From Campylobacter gracilis (GTDB lineage: Bacteria > Campylobacterota > Campylobacteria > Campylobacterales > Campylobacteraceae), in assembly GCF_018374135.1 (NCBI RefSeq), contig NZ_JAHAFS010000009.1, forward strand, positions 1-64,000: 64,000 nt of DNA. The letters are read 5' to 3'. Under the pieces are notes generated by a model, which was not told the origin of the DNA, searched no databases, and worked only from the letters and a program-made list of their open reading frames with translations. The translations under genes were made by a program, and so were the position numbers. Below are positions 1-7,426 of this stretch, piece by piece (position 1 is the first letter of the stretch; each line of letters opens with the position of its first letter).

Positions 1-1
1 C

Positions 2-106
2 AATGAGGCTTTGATCCGTGACGGACAAGTGAAATTTTATGCCGCGAGTGAGCTTTCGGGCGTGAAATTTTGCAGTGTGCGCTGGTTTTGCGGCGTGAAA
101 TTTTAA
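2..106 (+). CDS. 3' end of an unidentified gene (partial)
   Basis: An open frame enters from the left edge and ends at TAA 104-106, giving 34 residues that begin NEALIRDGQVKFYAASEL. The last part (repeated GVKF) is simply translated AAATTT-rich filler, so the original stop may have been extended. In related genomes a ribonuclease J gene often precedes kpsF and the pseudouridine synthase, but 34 residues are too few to confirm that. It may also be a chance frame. Confidence 0.3.
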   Translation, partial: NEALIRDGQVKFYAASELSGVKFCSVRWFCGVKF

Positions 107-307
107 AGTGAAGAGTAAAATTTCGACATAAAGTAAAATTTAAAAAAGCGTCTAACAAGCCCGCAGCGAGCAGGTAGGGCGGCGCGTGATTTTGTAGGTT
201 AGAATTTTTTATGGCGCAAATTTTAAGGTGCGAAATTTCGGCTAGCGCAAATTTAGGCACGGCGCAAAGAGGCGCAAAATGAAAGTAAATTTTAAAAAGA
301 AGGTTTA

Positions 308-1270
308 ATGAGTGAAATTTTAGATACGGCACGAGAGGTGCTGAGGCTCGAAGGAGCGGAGCTTTTGCGGCATGCGGATCTTATCGGCGGCGAAATTGAG
401 CGAGCCGTAAACTTGATCCTTGCTTGCAAAGGTAAAGTAATCGTCACAGGCGTGGGCAAGAGCGGTCACATAGGCGTTAAGATCGCTGCGACGCTTGCCA
501 GTACCGGCACGCCGTCGTTTTTCGTCCATCCTACCGAGGCACTGCACGGCGATTTGGGCATGATCGGCAAGGACGATATGGTGCTTGCAATCAGCTTTAG
601 CGGCGATAGCGAGGAGCTGGTTAGAATTCTGCCTCACCTCAAACGCTTCGGCGTGAAGATCATCGCGATGGCGCGCGATAAAAACAGCTCGCTCGGCAAG
701 GTTTGCGATGAGTTCATAAGCCTAAATATCGTCAAAGAGGCCTGCCCGCTAGGTGCCGCGCCTACGGTTTCTACGACGCTAACACTTGCGTTAGGAGACG
801 CGTTAGCGATCTGTTTGATGAGACAGCGCAGATTCGGCAAAGAGGATTTTGCAAATTTTCATCCTGGCGGCAGCTTGGGCAAGCGACTTTTCGTCAAAGT
901 AAAAGATGTGATGCAAAGTAAAAATTTGCCCGTAGCAAGCCGTAACGCCAGCCTAAAACAAGCTATCGATGTTATGACGCACGGAAAGCTCGGCACCGTT
1001 TTGCTAGTGAACGAAAAAGGCGCGCTCGAGGCGATCTTAAGCGACGGTGATCTGCGCCGCGCGCTGATGCGAGAGGATTTTGACATCAATGACGGCGCGC
1101 TAAAATATGCCACCAAAAATCCTAAAATGATGGACGATAAAAATATGCTCGCAATAGACGCGTTAAATTTGATCGAGCAATTTAAAATTCAAGTCCTGCC
1201 CGTAGTCGAAAATGGCGTACCCGCGGGGATCTTACACATTCACGACCTAACGAGCTTGGGGCTAAAATAA
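308..1270 (+). CDS. kdsD: KpsF/GutQ-family arabinose-5-phosphate isomerase
   Basis: Predicted cytoplasmic isomerase converting ribulose-5-phosphate to arabinose-5-phosphate, the first step toward Kdo for lipooligosaccharide or capsule. The 320 residues fit the family. An N-terminal SIS domain carries GVGKSGHIG near residue 48 and EALHGDLG near 78, and two CBS domains follow (about 200-255 and 265-320). ATG 308 follows AAGAAGG with good spacing. Its stop overlaps the next gene's ATG by one base, so the two are probably translated together. Whether it serves the core Kdo pathway or a capsule-type pathway cannot be told from sequence. Confidence 0.9.
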   Translation: MSEILDTAREVLRLEGAELLRHADLIGGEIERAVNLILACKGKVIVTGVGKSGHIGVKIAATLASTGTPSFFVHPTEALHGDLGMIGKDDMVLAISFSGDSEELVRILPHLKRFGVKIIAMARDKNSSLGKVCDEFISLNIVKEACPLGAAPTVSTTLTLALGDALAICLMRQRRFGKEDFANFHPGGSLGKRLFVKVKDVMQSKNLPVASRNASLKQAIDVMTHGKLGTVLLVNEKGALEAILSDGDLRRALMREDFDINDGALKYATKNPKMMDDKNMLAIDALNLIEQFKIQVLPVVENGVPAGILHIHDLTSLGLK

Positions 1271-2040
1271 TGCAAAAGATGCGTCTGAATAAATTTATCT
1301 CCCACAACACCGGCTACTCACGCCGTGAGGCGGACGAACTGATCAAGCAGGGCAAGGTTAGTATTAACGGCCGCGTCGTTAGCGATTTTATAGAGGTTAG
1401 CGGCGAGGAGAAGATCCGCATAGGCTCGCGCCTTATCAAGCCTAAGACGGAATTTACGATGATCGTTTATAACAAACGTAAAGGCGAGTTAGTTACTAAA
1501 AAGGACGATCGCGGCAGGCGGACGATTTACGATAGCCTACCGGAGGGATTTAGTAGATTTGTTAGCGTAGGGCGTTTGGATTTTGCAAGCGAGGGGCTTT
1601 TGCTGCTAACCGATGCGCCGGCGATCGCTACGGCGCTGATGAACAGCGACATCGAGCGAGAGTACTATCTAAAGGTAAAAGGCGAGGTGGGGGATGAGGT
1701 GGTAACGGCGATCCGCGAGGGTTTTTTTGCCGCAGACGCAAGCAAGGGCGCGCACGCCAAAAGCAAGATCAAATCGATGGAATTTAAACCCTTTTTAGGC
1801 TACCGCATAATGCCTAGCAGCGGCGGCTATACGAAGATAAAAACGATCATTAACGAGGGGCAAAACCGCGAGCTGCGTAGATTTTTTGGCTATTTCGATC
1901 TGGACGTCGTGGAGCTTAAGCGCACGGCATTCGGCAGAATGACCCTCGGGATGCTAAAGCCCGGCAAATGGCGCTATTTCGATCAGAGCGAATACGAAGA
2001 TCTGCGCGATTTTTTGAAAGAAAACAAAATCCGCTATTAA
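1270..2040 (+). CDS. rluB: 23S rRNA pseudouridine synthase, RluB/RsuA family
   Basis: Isomerises uridine to pseudouridine in rRNA. An N-terminal S4 RNA-binding domain (RLNKFISHNTGYSRREADEL, then KVSINGRVV) leads into the RsuA-type catalytic domain. The catalytic Asp lies in VGRLDFASEGLLLLT near residue 105, and the family signature GQNRELRRFFGY is near 198. Length of 256 residues is typical. ATG 1270 sits in the TAATG junction with kdsD. RluB and RsuA differ in target site and cannot be separated reliably here, so the symbol is a best guess. Confidence 0.88.
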   Translation: MQKMRLNKFISHNTGYSRREADELIKQGKVSINGRVVSDFIEVSGEEKIRIGSRLIKPKTEFTMIVYNKRKGELVTKKDDRGRRTIYDSLPEGFSRFVSVGRLDFASEGLLLLTDAPAIATALMNSDIEREYYLKVKGEVGDEVVTAIREGFFAADASKGAHAKSKIKSMEFKPFLGYRIMPSSGGYTKIKTIINEGQNRELRRFFGYFDLDVVELKRTAFGRMTLGMLKPGKWRYFDQSEYEDLRDFLKENKIRY

Positions 2041-2059
2041 ATTTAAGAAAAGAGGCGAA

Positions 2060-2533
2060 ATGAGCTCAAAAACAAACGCCGCGCGTGTACTGGACGGTCT
2101 GAAAATCCCTTACGAGATCAAAGAATATACGGTTGATCCTTTAAATTTAGACGCGGTGCACGTGGCAAACAGCGTGAACGAGCCGATCGAACGGGTCTAT
2201 AAAACGATAGTTTGCACGGCGGATCACGAATATGTCGTAGCCTGCCTGCAAGGCGATCTAAATCTCGATCTAAAGGCGCTCGCGCACATCTGCGGCGCGA
2301 AGCGTTGCGAACTGATGGATTTGAAGGATTTACAAAAGGTCACGGGCTACGTCAGGGGCGGCTGCTCGCCGCTTGGGATGAAAAAGCACTTCCGCACCTT
2401 CATCGACGAGCGAGCGCTAACGCAGGAGAAAATTTACGTTAGCGCAGGCGTGCGCGGAAAACAGATCGCTCTTGCGCCGAAGGACCTCGCAGTCGCAACC
2501 GAAGCGCAAATTTGCAAAATTACTCACGACTAA
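2060..2533 (+). CDS. ybaK: YbaK/EbsC-type aminoacyl-tRNA deacylase
   Basis: Probable Cys-tRNA(Pro) deacylase, which removes cysteine mischarged onto tRNA-Pro. The 157 residues match YbaK in length. Family features visible are the N-terminal AARVLDGLKIPYEIKEY, the TADHEYVVACLQGD strand with KALA after it, the glycine-rich VRGGCSPLGMKK near residue 103 and the C-terminal SAGVRGKQIALAP. GAGGCGAA upstream of ATG 2060 is an acceptable ribosome binding site. A terminator-like hairpin lies 52 bases after the stop. Confidence 0.9.
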   Translation: MSSKTNAARVLDGLKIPYEIKEYTVDPLNLDAVHVANSVNEPIERVYKTIVCTADHEYVVACLQGDLNLDLKALAHICGAKRCELMDLKDLQKVTGYVRGGCSPLGMKKHFRTFIDERALTQEKIYVSAGVRGKQIALAPKDLAVATEAQICKITHD

Positions 2534-2584
2534 CGCGGCGTTGCTTTTGCTGCCGCTTCCGTAAGTAACTCTGGCGGCAAACTA

Positions 2585-2612
2585 GTCAAAATTTGCACTG
2601 CGAAATTTTGAC
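2585..2612 (+). terminator. Rho-independent terminator after ybaK
   Basis: GTCAAAATTT (2585-2594) pairs perfectly with AAATTTTGAC (2603-2612) around an 8-base loop and is followed by TTTT. It suits the end of the kdsD-rluB-ybaK transcript. The stem is AT-rich, so strength is uncertain. Confidence 0.6.
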
Positions 2613-2849
2613 TTTTAAAATTTGGCGTTGCGCCGTTTGTTAAAAAAAGCTCCTGCGCGGTAAGAAAATACAAATCAAATTAATTCCATAAAATTTTATT
2701 ATTGAAATTCTAAGTACCGCGCGTCGCAAAATATCTCAAACGAGATGACGAGTACGTGGGGAACTAAGCAAGCCTATTTTAAAAGTGCATGCTTTATGTG
2801 CGATCTGTTTTATTTACTATAAATTTAGACTCACGGGCGTTTGGAGTCA

Positions 2850-2881
2850 TTTACGATGAAATTTTAAAATTTCATCGTAAA
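2850..2881. terminator. 32-bp perfect palindrome, probable lemA terminator
   Basis: TTTACGATGAAATTTT is followed directly by its exact reverse complement (2850-2865 and 2866-2881), 17 bases past the lemA stop on the minus strand. A 16-bp stem at a gene end suggests termination. Its centre is the AAATTTTAAAATTT word that recurs in other gaps. Confidence 0.5.
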
Positions 2882-2898
2882 TTTTCTACGTCTCGCGC

Positions 2899-3462
2899 CT
2901 ATTTTTTGAAAAGCTCAGAGACGTTCGGGGCTTGCTTTTCTTGCTCGTTGGCGGCGAAAAATTCCGCTTTAGCGAAGTTGAAAACGCTGGCGATGATGTT
3001 AGTGGGAAACATTTCGCAAGCGTTATTATAAACCGTAACGGCGCCGTTATAAGCGCGGCGTGCGGCACTGATCTGCTCCTCGCACTCGCCTAACGCGTTT
3101 TGTAGCTTGGCAAACGATTCGTTAGCCTTGAGGTTTGGATACGCCTCTACCGCAACGCGGATCTGTCCTAAAAGAGCCGAAATTTCGCTATTTAGTCTAA
3201 ATTTATCGGCGTTAGAGCTTGCGCTGATCGCTTGTGAGCGAAGCTCGCTAACGCGCGTTAGCACGGAGTTTTCGTGGCTCATATATTCTCGCGTGGCGCT
3301 AACTAAATTTGGGATGAGGTCATAACGCTTTTTAAGCTGTGTATCGACGGTGGAAGCGATGTTTCGCACCTGGTTGCGCTTGGCGATGAACGAGTTATAA
3401 GCGCCTACTAACGCCAAAACTAACAAAACTATGACGACTAATAAAATCAAAGCCGCATTCAT
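2899..3462 (-). CDS. lemA: LemA family protein
   Basis: Small membrane-anchored protein of unknown biochemical role. One N-terminal membrane helix (about residues 3-22, rich in L and V) is followed by the LemA core: NSFIAKRNQVRN, then TQLKKRYDLIPNLV and the helical segment NSEISALLGQIRVAVEAYPN. The C-terminal FPTNIIASVFNFAKAEFF is also family-typical. Length of 187 residues is normal. AAGGAGAGAAA precedes ATG 3462. It is divergent from the tRNA-Met gene and alone in its transcript. Confidence 0.92.
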   Translation of the reverse strand: MNAALILLVVIVLLVLALVGAYNSFIAKRNQVRNIASTVDTQLKKRYDLIPNLVSATREYMSHENSVLTRVSELRSQAISASSNADKFRLNSEISALLGQIRVAVEAYPNLKANESFAKLQNALGECEEQISAARRAYNGAVTVYNNACEMFPTNIIASVFNFAKAEFFAANEQEKQAPNVSELFKK

Positions 3463-3508
3463 TTTCTCTCCTTTTAAAGTGTTTCAATTAAAAATAAGAA
3501 TATTTAGC

Positions 3509-3514
3509 TATACT
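3509..3514 (+). promoter_or_regulatory. -10 box of the tRNA-Met gene
   Basis: TATACT at 3509-3514 lies 18 bases before the mature tRNA 5' end, in an AT-rich stretch. Spacing and sequence suit a sigma-70 promoter; no clear -35 box is seen, which is usual in Campylobacter. Confidence 0.5.
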
Positions 3515-3532
3515 TGCCATTTCTTTTCGCGT

Positions 3533-3609
3533 GTCAAGGTAGCTCAGCTGGTTAGAGCGCTGGTCTCATAAGCCGGAGGTCGAGAGTTCAAGTCTCTCTC
3601 TTGACACCA
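3533..3609 (+). tRNA. tRNA-Met (anticodon CAT)
   Basis: A 77-base cloverleaf including encoded CCA (3607-3609). The acceptor GTCAAGG pairs with TCTTGAC, the D-arm is AGCTCAGCTGGTTAGAGC, the anticodon loop CTCATAA places CAT at 3567-3569, and the T-loop is GTTCAAG. It lacks the three G:C pairs of the initiator anticodon stem, so it is not fMet. A CAT anticodon could also be a tRNA-Ile2 whose wobble C becomes lysidine; I favour elongator Met. Confidence 0.9.
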
Positions 3610-3960
3610 TCTTCAAATTACCTTTAAGAGTGCAACGGTGCCTCAAAAAAGTTCGAGATTATATCTTACTTATACTTGAAAAATAATGAAAATTGGCAAA
3701 AGTATAAAATTTACTTTCGGGCAAATGTGAGTTTTTTTTGAATTTGTTGCTCCGTCTCTAAAAGATAAATTTACGCAAAGTATCTTTACCTACGAGCCTT
3801 TAAGATATTTTGGCAAAAGTTTTTTATTCGAGTCTCTTTCGCGTTTTCACATCGGTAATCCGTATCAGCATAACCTATCACATTCCGCACAAATTCACAC
3901 TATTTAGCTAAAATTTTGATATAATCTCCCGCTTTAAAAGCTAAAATTCAAAGGAAACAT
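3610..3960 (+). other. Gap between tRNA-Met and the rhodanese gene
   Basis: 351 AT-rich bases with no credible gene. The only feature I can support is the promoter for the rhodanese gene at its right end. T- and A-runs near 3730 could terminate the tRNA transcript. Confidence 0.5.
3920..3925 (+). promoter_or_regulatory. -10 box of the rhodanese gene
   Basis: A perfect TATAAT, preceded by AAATTTTGA, stands 35 bases before ATG 3961. The upstream T-rich periodicity and lack of a -35 box fit the Campylobacter sigma-70 pattern. Confidence 0.65.
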
Positions 3961-4674
3961 ATGAAATTTATTTCTCACAAAATTTTAAAAAGCGCGGTTT
4001 TGCTGGCGGCATTGGGATCTTTTGCGACTTGCGGCGCCGAGATGCAACAGCCTAACGGCTACGCCATAAGCGGCGCGGCACTATCAGCGATAGAGGAGGA
4101 CAATAGAGCAAAAGAAAATTATCTAGTCATTGACGTTAGAAGTGCAGATGAGTACACCGCGGGCCACGTGAAGCACGCGATCAACATCCCGCTTGGAGAG
4201 CTTGAAAGCAGGCTGGACGAGATAAGCGCCTACAAGGATAAAAACGTCGTGCTTTATTGCAATACGGGCAACCGCAGCGGCAAGGCGCTTGATCTGCTTA
4301 AACAAAAGGGCTTTAGTGTACTTATGAATGCGCCCGGCGTGAAGCAATACGACTACAAGTTGTATAAGGTCGGCAGCATAAACGCGGAGGGGTTTTTGAA
4401 AATAGCAAATGATCCAAACGTGCTGATCATCGACGCTAGGCAGAAGCAGGACTACGACGCGGGGCATATGAAAGGCGCGATAAATATCCCATACGGCGAG
4501 CCTTTAGAAAACTACAAGGACGTGCTTGAGGCCAATAAAGACAAAAAGATGATCACGCACTGCTACAGCGGCAACCGCAGCGCCAAGCTTGCCAAAGCCC
4601 TCAACGAGCGAGGCTACAACGTCACGAATTTACTCGACGGCACGAAAGAGTATAATTACGAGTTGGTGAAATAG
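3961..4674 (+). CDS. Exported protein with two rhodanese domains
   Basis: Tandem rhodanese protein, probably a periplasmic sulfurtransferase or persulfide carrier. A signal sequence (basic start, then AVLLAALGSFATC) precedes domain 1 (about residues 50-125), with active loop CNTGNRSG at Cys100. Domain 2 (about 150-230) has CYSGNRS at Cys201. Both loops keep the catalytic Cys and the CxxGxR form, so neither domain looks dead. The Cys24 context is a poor lipobox, so an ordinary signal peptide is more likely than a lipoprotein. AAGGAAAC precedes the ATG. It stands alone, so its sulfur donor is unknown. Confidence 0.85.
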   Translation: MKFISHKILKSAVLLAALGSFATCGAEMQQPNGYAISGAALSAIEEDNRAKENYLVIDVRSADEYTAGHVKHAINIPLGELESRLDEISAYKDKNVVLYCNTGNRSGKALDLLKQKGFSVLMNAPGVKQYDYKLYKVGSINAEGFLKIANDPNVLIIDARQKQDYDAGHMKGAINIPYGEPLENYKDVLEANKDKKMITHCYSGNRSAKLAKALNERGYNVTNLLDGTKEYNYELVK

Positions 4675-5101
4675 AATTTTATGATTTATTTCGCAGCATG
4701 AAATGCAAAATTTAACTTCGTGTGCGGCGCGTAAATTTAGGCGCCGCAAATCCGCAAGATTTCGGTTTCAACGGAGCTTTTGTGCCATATTTGGTGAGGC
4801 TTTATCGCGAGCAAAGTTCTGCACCAAAATCCTATGCGCAGAATTTTACTTTGGAATGCCAATCTTGGAATTTTGCGGTGCGAAATTCCAAGCGGCGGAA
4901 TTTCTTCAAGATATTTCAAATGTCATTAAATTTTACTATCTAGCATGCGCAAACACTGCCCAAAATATGGCAATAAGCTTTAGTCGGAATTTGGGCTGCG
5001 AATTCTTGATTAAATTTATTCGGATTAATAAAAATAAATCCCGCAAAATGATAAAATACCATTTTGAGTAAATTTGAAACGGTATTTTACGGGAGAAAGA
5101 T
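4675..5101 (+). other. Gap before the orphan gene at 5.1 kb
   Basis: 427 bases of AAATTT/GAATTT-rich sequence. Frames of 60-120 codons exist only because the repeats lack stops; they have no ribosome binding site and no protein-like composition. An inverted repeat lies at the right end (5052-5089). Confidence 0.55.
5052..5089 (+). repeat. Inverted repeat in the leader of the 5.1-kb gene
   Basis: TAAAATACC (5052-5060) and GGTATTTTA (5081-5089) are exact complements around a 20-base loop. The right arm ends four bases before GGGAGAAAG, the ribosome binding site of the next gene. It could be an operator or an mRNA hairpin affecting translation. Confidence 0.5.
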
Positions 5102-5695
5102 ATGAAATTTAAAGATTTTAAAGCTGCAAACTGTTCTAACTACGACTTTTTCACCGCCGAAGAGCTAAGCTATAAAGAATTTATCAGACTTAGTTTCGGC
5201 GAGTTTGCCTGCAAAAATCCAAACTCGAGCTGGGCGCTTAGCATTGACGATAGGAGCTTCGATTCATTTCCGAATTTTACTCAAAAACATCCAATTTGCT
5301 TATCCGATCTAAATTTTAAAGATAGCGTCTTTCAGTTTAGGATCTGCTCCGAAAACAGCGTCCAAAGCCTAGGACACCGCATTTTCACCTGCCTAGACGG
5401 CATCCACAAAGACTTCGTCGCAAGCGAGATCAAGCAAACCGACGAAGTGATGATGAAGCTAAAGATGGGCGTTTTGAAGGACTTTACCTGCGTCTCGAAG
5501 TGCGGCTGGTGGATAACCGACATCTGGCGCGATATGTATCCGGTGATGGATGAGAGCGAGAGCGAAAATTTCGTCGCGGATATGCTTGATAGCGAGTTTT
5601 CGGCGCAAATGCGGCTCATAAACGAGCGACTTTTGAGCGCGCAAAATAGCGGCGAGCTTGACGGGCTCATCGCCGAGCTAAGGACGCAGGAGTAA
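5102..5695 (+). CDS. Hypothetical protein, 197 aa
   Basis: I do not recognise this protein. It has no signal peptide or membrane helix, is acidic toward the C-terminus and begins MKFKDFKAANCSNYDFFTAE. The middle holds a Trp/Cys-rich patch (VSKCGWWITDIWRDMYPVMD, about residues 130-149). GGGAGAAAGAT precedes ATG 5102. It is convergent with the initiator-like gene at 5784, and two AAATTTTAAAATTT palindromes separate the stops. Codon use matches its neighbours, so it looks like a real gene. Confidence 0.65.
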   Translation: MKFKDFKAANCSNYDFFTAEELSYKEFIRLSFGEFACKNPNSSWALSIDDRSFDSFPNFTQKHPICLSDLNFKDSVFQFRICSENSVQSLGHRIFTCLDGIHKDFVASEIKQTDEVMMKLKMGVLKDFTCVSKCGWWITDIWRDMYPVMDESESENFVADMLDSEFSAQMRLINERLLSAQNSGELDGLIAELRTQE

Positions 5696-5771
5696 ATTTT
5701 AAAATTTGCCCGCGCTTTGTCCTTGATACAGCGGGTGTACTCCCGTATTTTACGGATAAATTTTAAAATTT
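5694..5771. terminator. Double palindrome between convergent genes
   Basis: Two exact copies of AAATTTTAAAATTT (5694-5707 and 5758-5771) flank the 88-base space between converging genes; the first overlaps the stop at 5693-5695. They could end transcription in either direction, but they are also members of a word found in many gaps. Confidence 0.4.
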
Positions 5772-5783
5772 ACCGCCTTAAAT

Positions 5784-6935
5784 TTATCCTAGCTTGCCGT
5801 TTGTCGCACAGCTATTTACGGGATACGGCGTGAGTCCATAGTCTGCGGATTCGACATTCCAAAAGTCCAAATTCGCGCTGCGCGAGACGATATACTCAAA
5901 GCCCTTTTGATTCAGCTCGATCAAAATTTCAAATTCATTGCCGTTTTTGCAGACGATACTTTCGAAAAAGTGCGAAAAGCAGGCGATTTTCGCGTTTTCT
6001 TTCTGCATCGATTGATTTAGCATGAGCTCCATATTGCTTAGAATTTTAAATACCGTCTGGCTCGTCTCAAACCTGCCGAAGCGCGCGTAATACTTCGCTA
6101 AATTTTGCTCATTTAGCGTAACGGCTTTGGTGCAGTTTTGCGTTATCTGCTCGTATATCGCGCGGAAAAGCTCAATCGACGCGTTTTGATTATCTATCGC
6201 TTTGTTTTCATGGTTTTCGATGACGACAAAGCCGTCTTTTATGCAAAATTTTTCGTTTTTGTAGTAAAATCTCACCCTCGCGATCTCTTGTTCGAAGCGC
6301 TTTTTATAAGTGAAGGGCAGATACGTCGTAACACCCATTTTATCGATGATCGCAGAGCTTTTGACGCCGCCGTCCAGCTCGTGCTGCATAAAGTAACGGA
6401 TGAAGCTGCCCTGCTCAATATCAAAGCTATTTAAATACTCGATCTTATCCAGATACGCGCAGCGGTAGAGCCGCACGAACTCGGAATTTAGCGAGATATT
6501 TATCTCATCGGGGATATCGCCGTATTTTTCGCTCTGCGGCGCGTCGATGCGCTCTATGATATTCATCTGTTTTTCGACTTTGTCTTTTACGAAAATAGTG
6601 ATTTTGACCTGCTGCATCTCATAAAAGCGTTTTATCGTCTCGGTCGCGCTTTTGGTGATGTCAGTCTTAAATTTTTTCGCGAGCTCCGATTTTTTGAGCG
6701 TCAGCGAAAAATCGCCGTTTTTTAGCTTGTTCTGCGAATACAGAAGATAAAGCAGCTCCTCATAAATCATCAAATGCGAGTAGGTCAAAAATGTATTATC
6801 CACGACTATGACATAATAACAGCGCGTTACGGAGTATCTTTTGTTGTCTCTTAAAAAGTCGTTGTAAATTTTTAGCTTGCTCGCATTTTTCGATACCTTA
6901 AATACGTCGTAAGATTCTAAAAATATATTTTCCAT
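5784..6935 (-). CDS. Replication-initiator-like protein (weak resemblance)
   Basis: 383-residue cytoplasmic protein with a layout like tandem winged-helix plasmid initiators. A first helical domain contains YEELLYLLYSQNKL and the HTH-like LKKSELAKKFKTDITKSATE (residues about 85-115). A second contains SFIRYFMQHELDGGVKSS and the basic TYKKRFEQEIARVRFYYKN. This is fold-level impression, not a confirmed family. The upstream 314 bases are very AT-rich, with iteron-like and inverted repeats. No other plasmid functions (partition, mobilisation) are nearby, so it may be a plasmid relic or a chromosomal regulator. Confidence 0.5.
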   Translation of the reverse strand: MENIFLESYDVFKVSKNASKLKIYNDFLRDNKRYSVTRCYYVIVVDNTFLTYSHLMIYEELLYLLYSQNKLKNGDFSLTLKKSELAKKFKTDITKSATETIKRFYEMQQVKITIFVKDKVEKQMNIIERIDAPQSEKYGDIPDEINISLNSEFVRLYRCAYLDKIEYLNSFDIEQGSFIRYFMQHELDGGVKSSAIIDKMGVTTYLPFTYKKRFEQEIARVRFYYKNEKFCIKDGFVVIENHENKAIDNQNASIELFRAIYEQITQNCTKAVTLNEQNLAKYYARFGRFETSQTVFKILSNMELMLNQSMQKENAKIACFSHFFESIVCKNGNEFEILIELNQKGFEYIVSRSANLDFWNVESADYGLTPYPVNSCATNGKLG

Positions 6936-7030
6936 ATTTCGCCTTAGGTCAAGATACTTTTGAAATATTACACCATATTTGTTTTAAGTTGTTTTAAATT
7001 TTATCTTAAGGATAAAAAATATCAGCGAGT

Positions 7031-7098
7031 AAAATAATTTATAAAATTTCAATCATATTTTTAACGTCAGCTTAAATATAATAAAATAATTTATAAAA
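7031..7098 (+). repeat. 16-bp direct repeat
   Basis: AAAATAATTTATAAAA occurs at 7031-7046 and exactly again at 7083-7098, 52 bases apart (about five helical turns). Confidence 0.6.
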
Positions 7099-7160
7099 AT
7101 AGATTTTTATAGTAAAATTTTATATAAAAAATTTTAATATGAATAGAAAAATCTATTTTT
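7095..7160. repeat. 14-bp inverted repeat
   Basis: AAAAATAGATTTTT (7095-7108) and AAAAATCTATTTTT (7147-7160) are perfect complements, 38 bases apart. The position about 90 bases before dba fits an operator pair or an upstream transcript end. Confidence 0.6.
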
Positions 7161-7249
7161 TAAACTAAAATTAATAAATAAAGTTATATTATTTATTTAA
7201 GAATTAGGCATGCTTAGGATTAAATTTTATTAGGAAAGGACGGTTTGAA

Positions 7250-7417
7250 ATGGAATTTCTTATTTTGACGCTATTTTTGATCAGCGGGCTTATATTATAT
7301 TTTAAGCCGCAGAGGAAAAATTTAGCTACGGGCTGTGCGGCAGTCGGTTGCGTAATATTGATCGCGCTGGAGCTTTACGTAAATTTATGGGTCGTCGTGC
7401 CGATAGGCAACTTTTAG
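7250..7417 (+). CDS. dba: Dba-like small membrane protein, 55 aa
   Basis: ATG 7250 to TAG 7415-7417 encodes 55 residues: MEFLILTLFLISGLILYF, a short basic loop (KPQRKN), then a second hydrophobic segment containing GCVILIALELY and VVVPIGNF. Two membrane helices are predicted. In C. jejuni a protein of about this size, Dba, is encoded directly before dsbI and coupled to it; position and size match here. AAAGGA lies upstream, and the stop codon overlaps the AGGAGGA ribosome binding site of dsbI. I assign it by context and topology rather than by sequence memory. Confidence 0.7.
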   Translation: MEFLILTLFLISGLILYFKPQRKNLATGCAAVGCVILIALELYVNLWVVVPIGNF

Positions 7418-7426
7418 GAGGACGAT

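Larger units (their letters stand above)
2534..2898. other. Intergenic gap between ybaK and lemA
   Basis: 365 bases between convergent genes. It holds the ybaK terminator (2585-2612) and a 32-base palindrome next to the lemA stop (2850-2881). The rest is AAATTT-rich filler. The short frames here have no ribosome binding site or family resemblance. Confidence 0.6.
6936..7249. other. AT-rich, repeat-filled gap
   Basis: 314 bases, the most AT-rich stretch in the window, between the initiator-like gene (leftward) and the dba operon (rightward). It contains GTTTTAA twice at 10-base spacing (6981 and 6991), a hairpin TTTTATC/GATAAAA (6999-7017), a 16-base direct repeat (7031-7046 and 7083-7098) and a 14-base inverted repeat (7095-7108 and 7147-7160). 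It must hold both divergent promoters. Confidence 0.65.

Noticed and set aside
2789..3031. Plus-strand frame across the lemA 3' end
   Set aside because: Antisense to a well-recognised lemA gene and its terminator palindrome; no start signal.
4703..5071. Open frames of 60-122 codons between the rhodanese gene and the 5.1-kb gene
   Set aside because: They arise because AAATTT/GAATTT repeats lack stops; no ribosome binding site, and composition is Phe/Lys/Asn filler.
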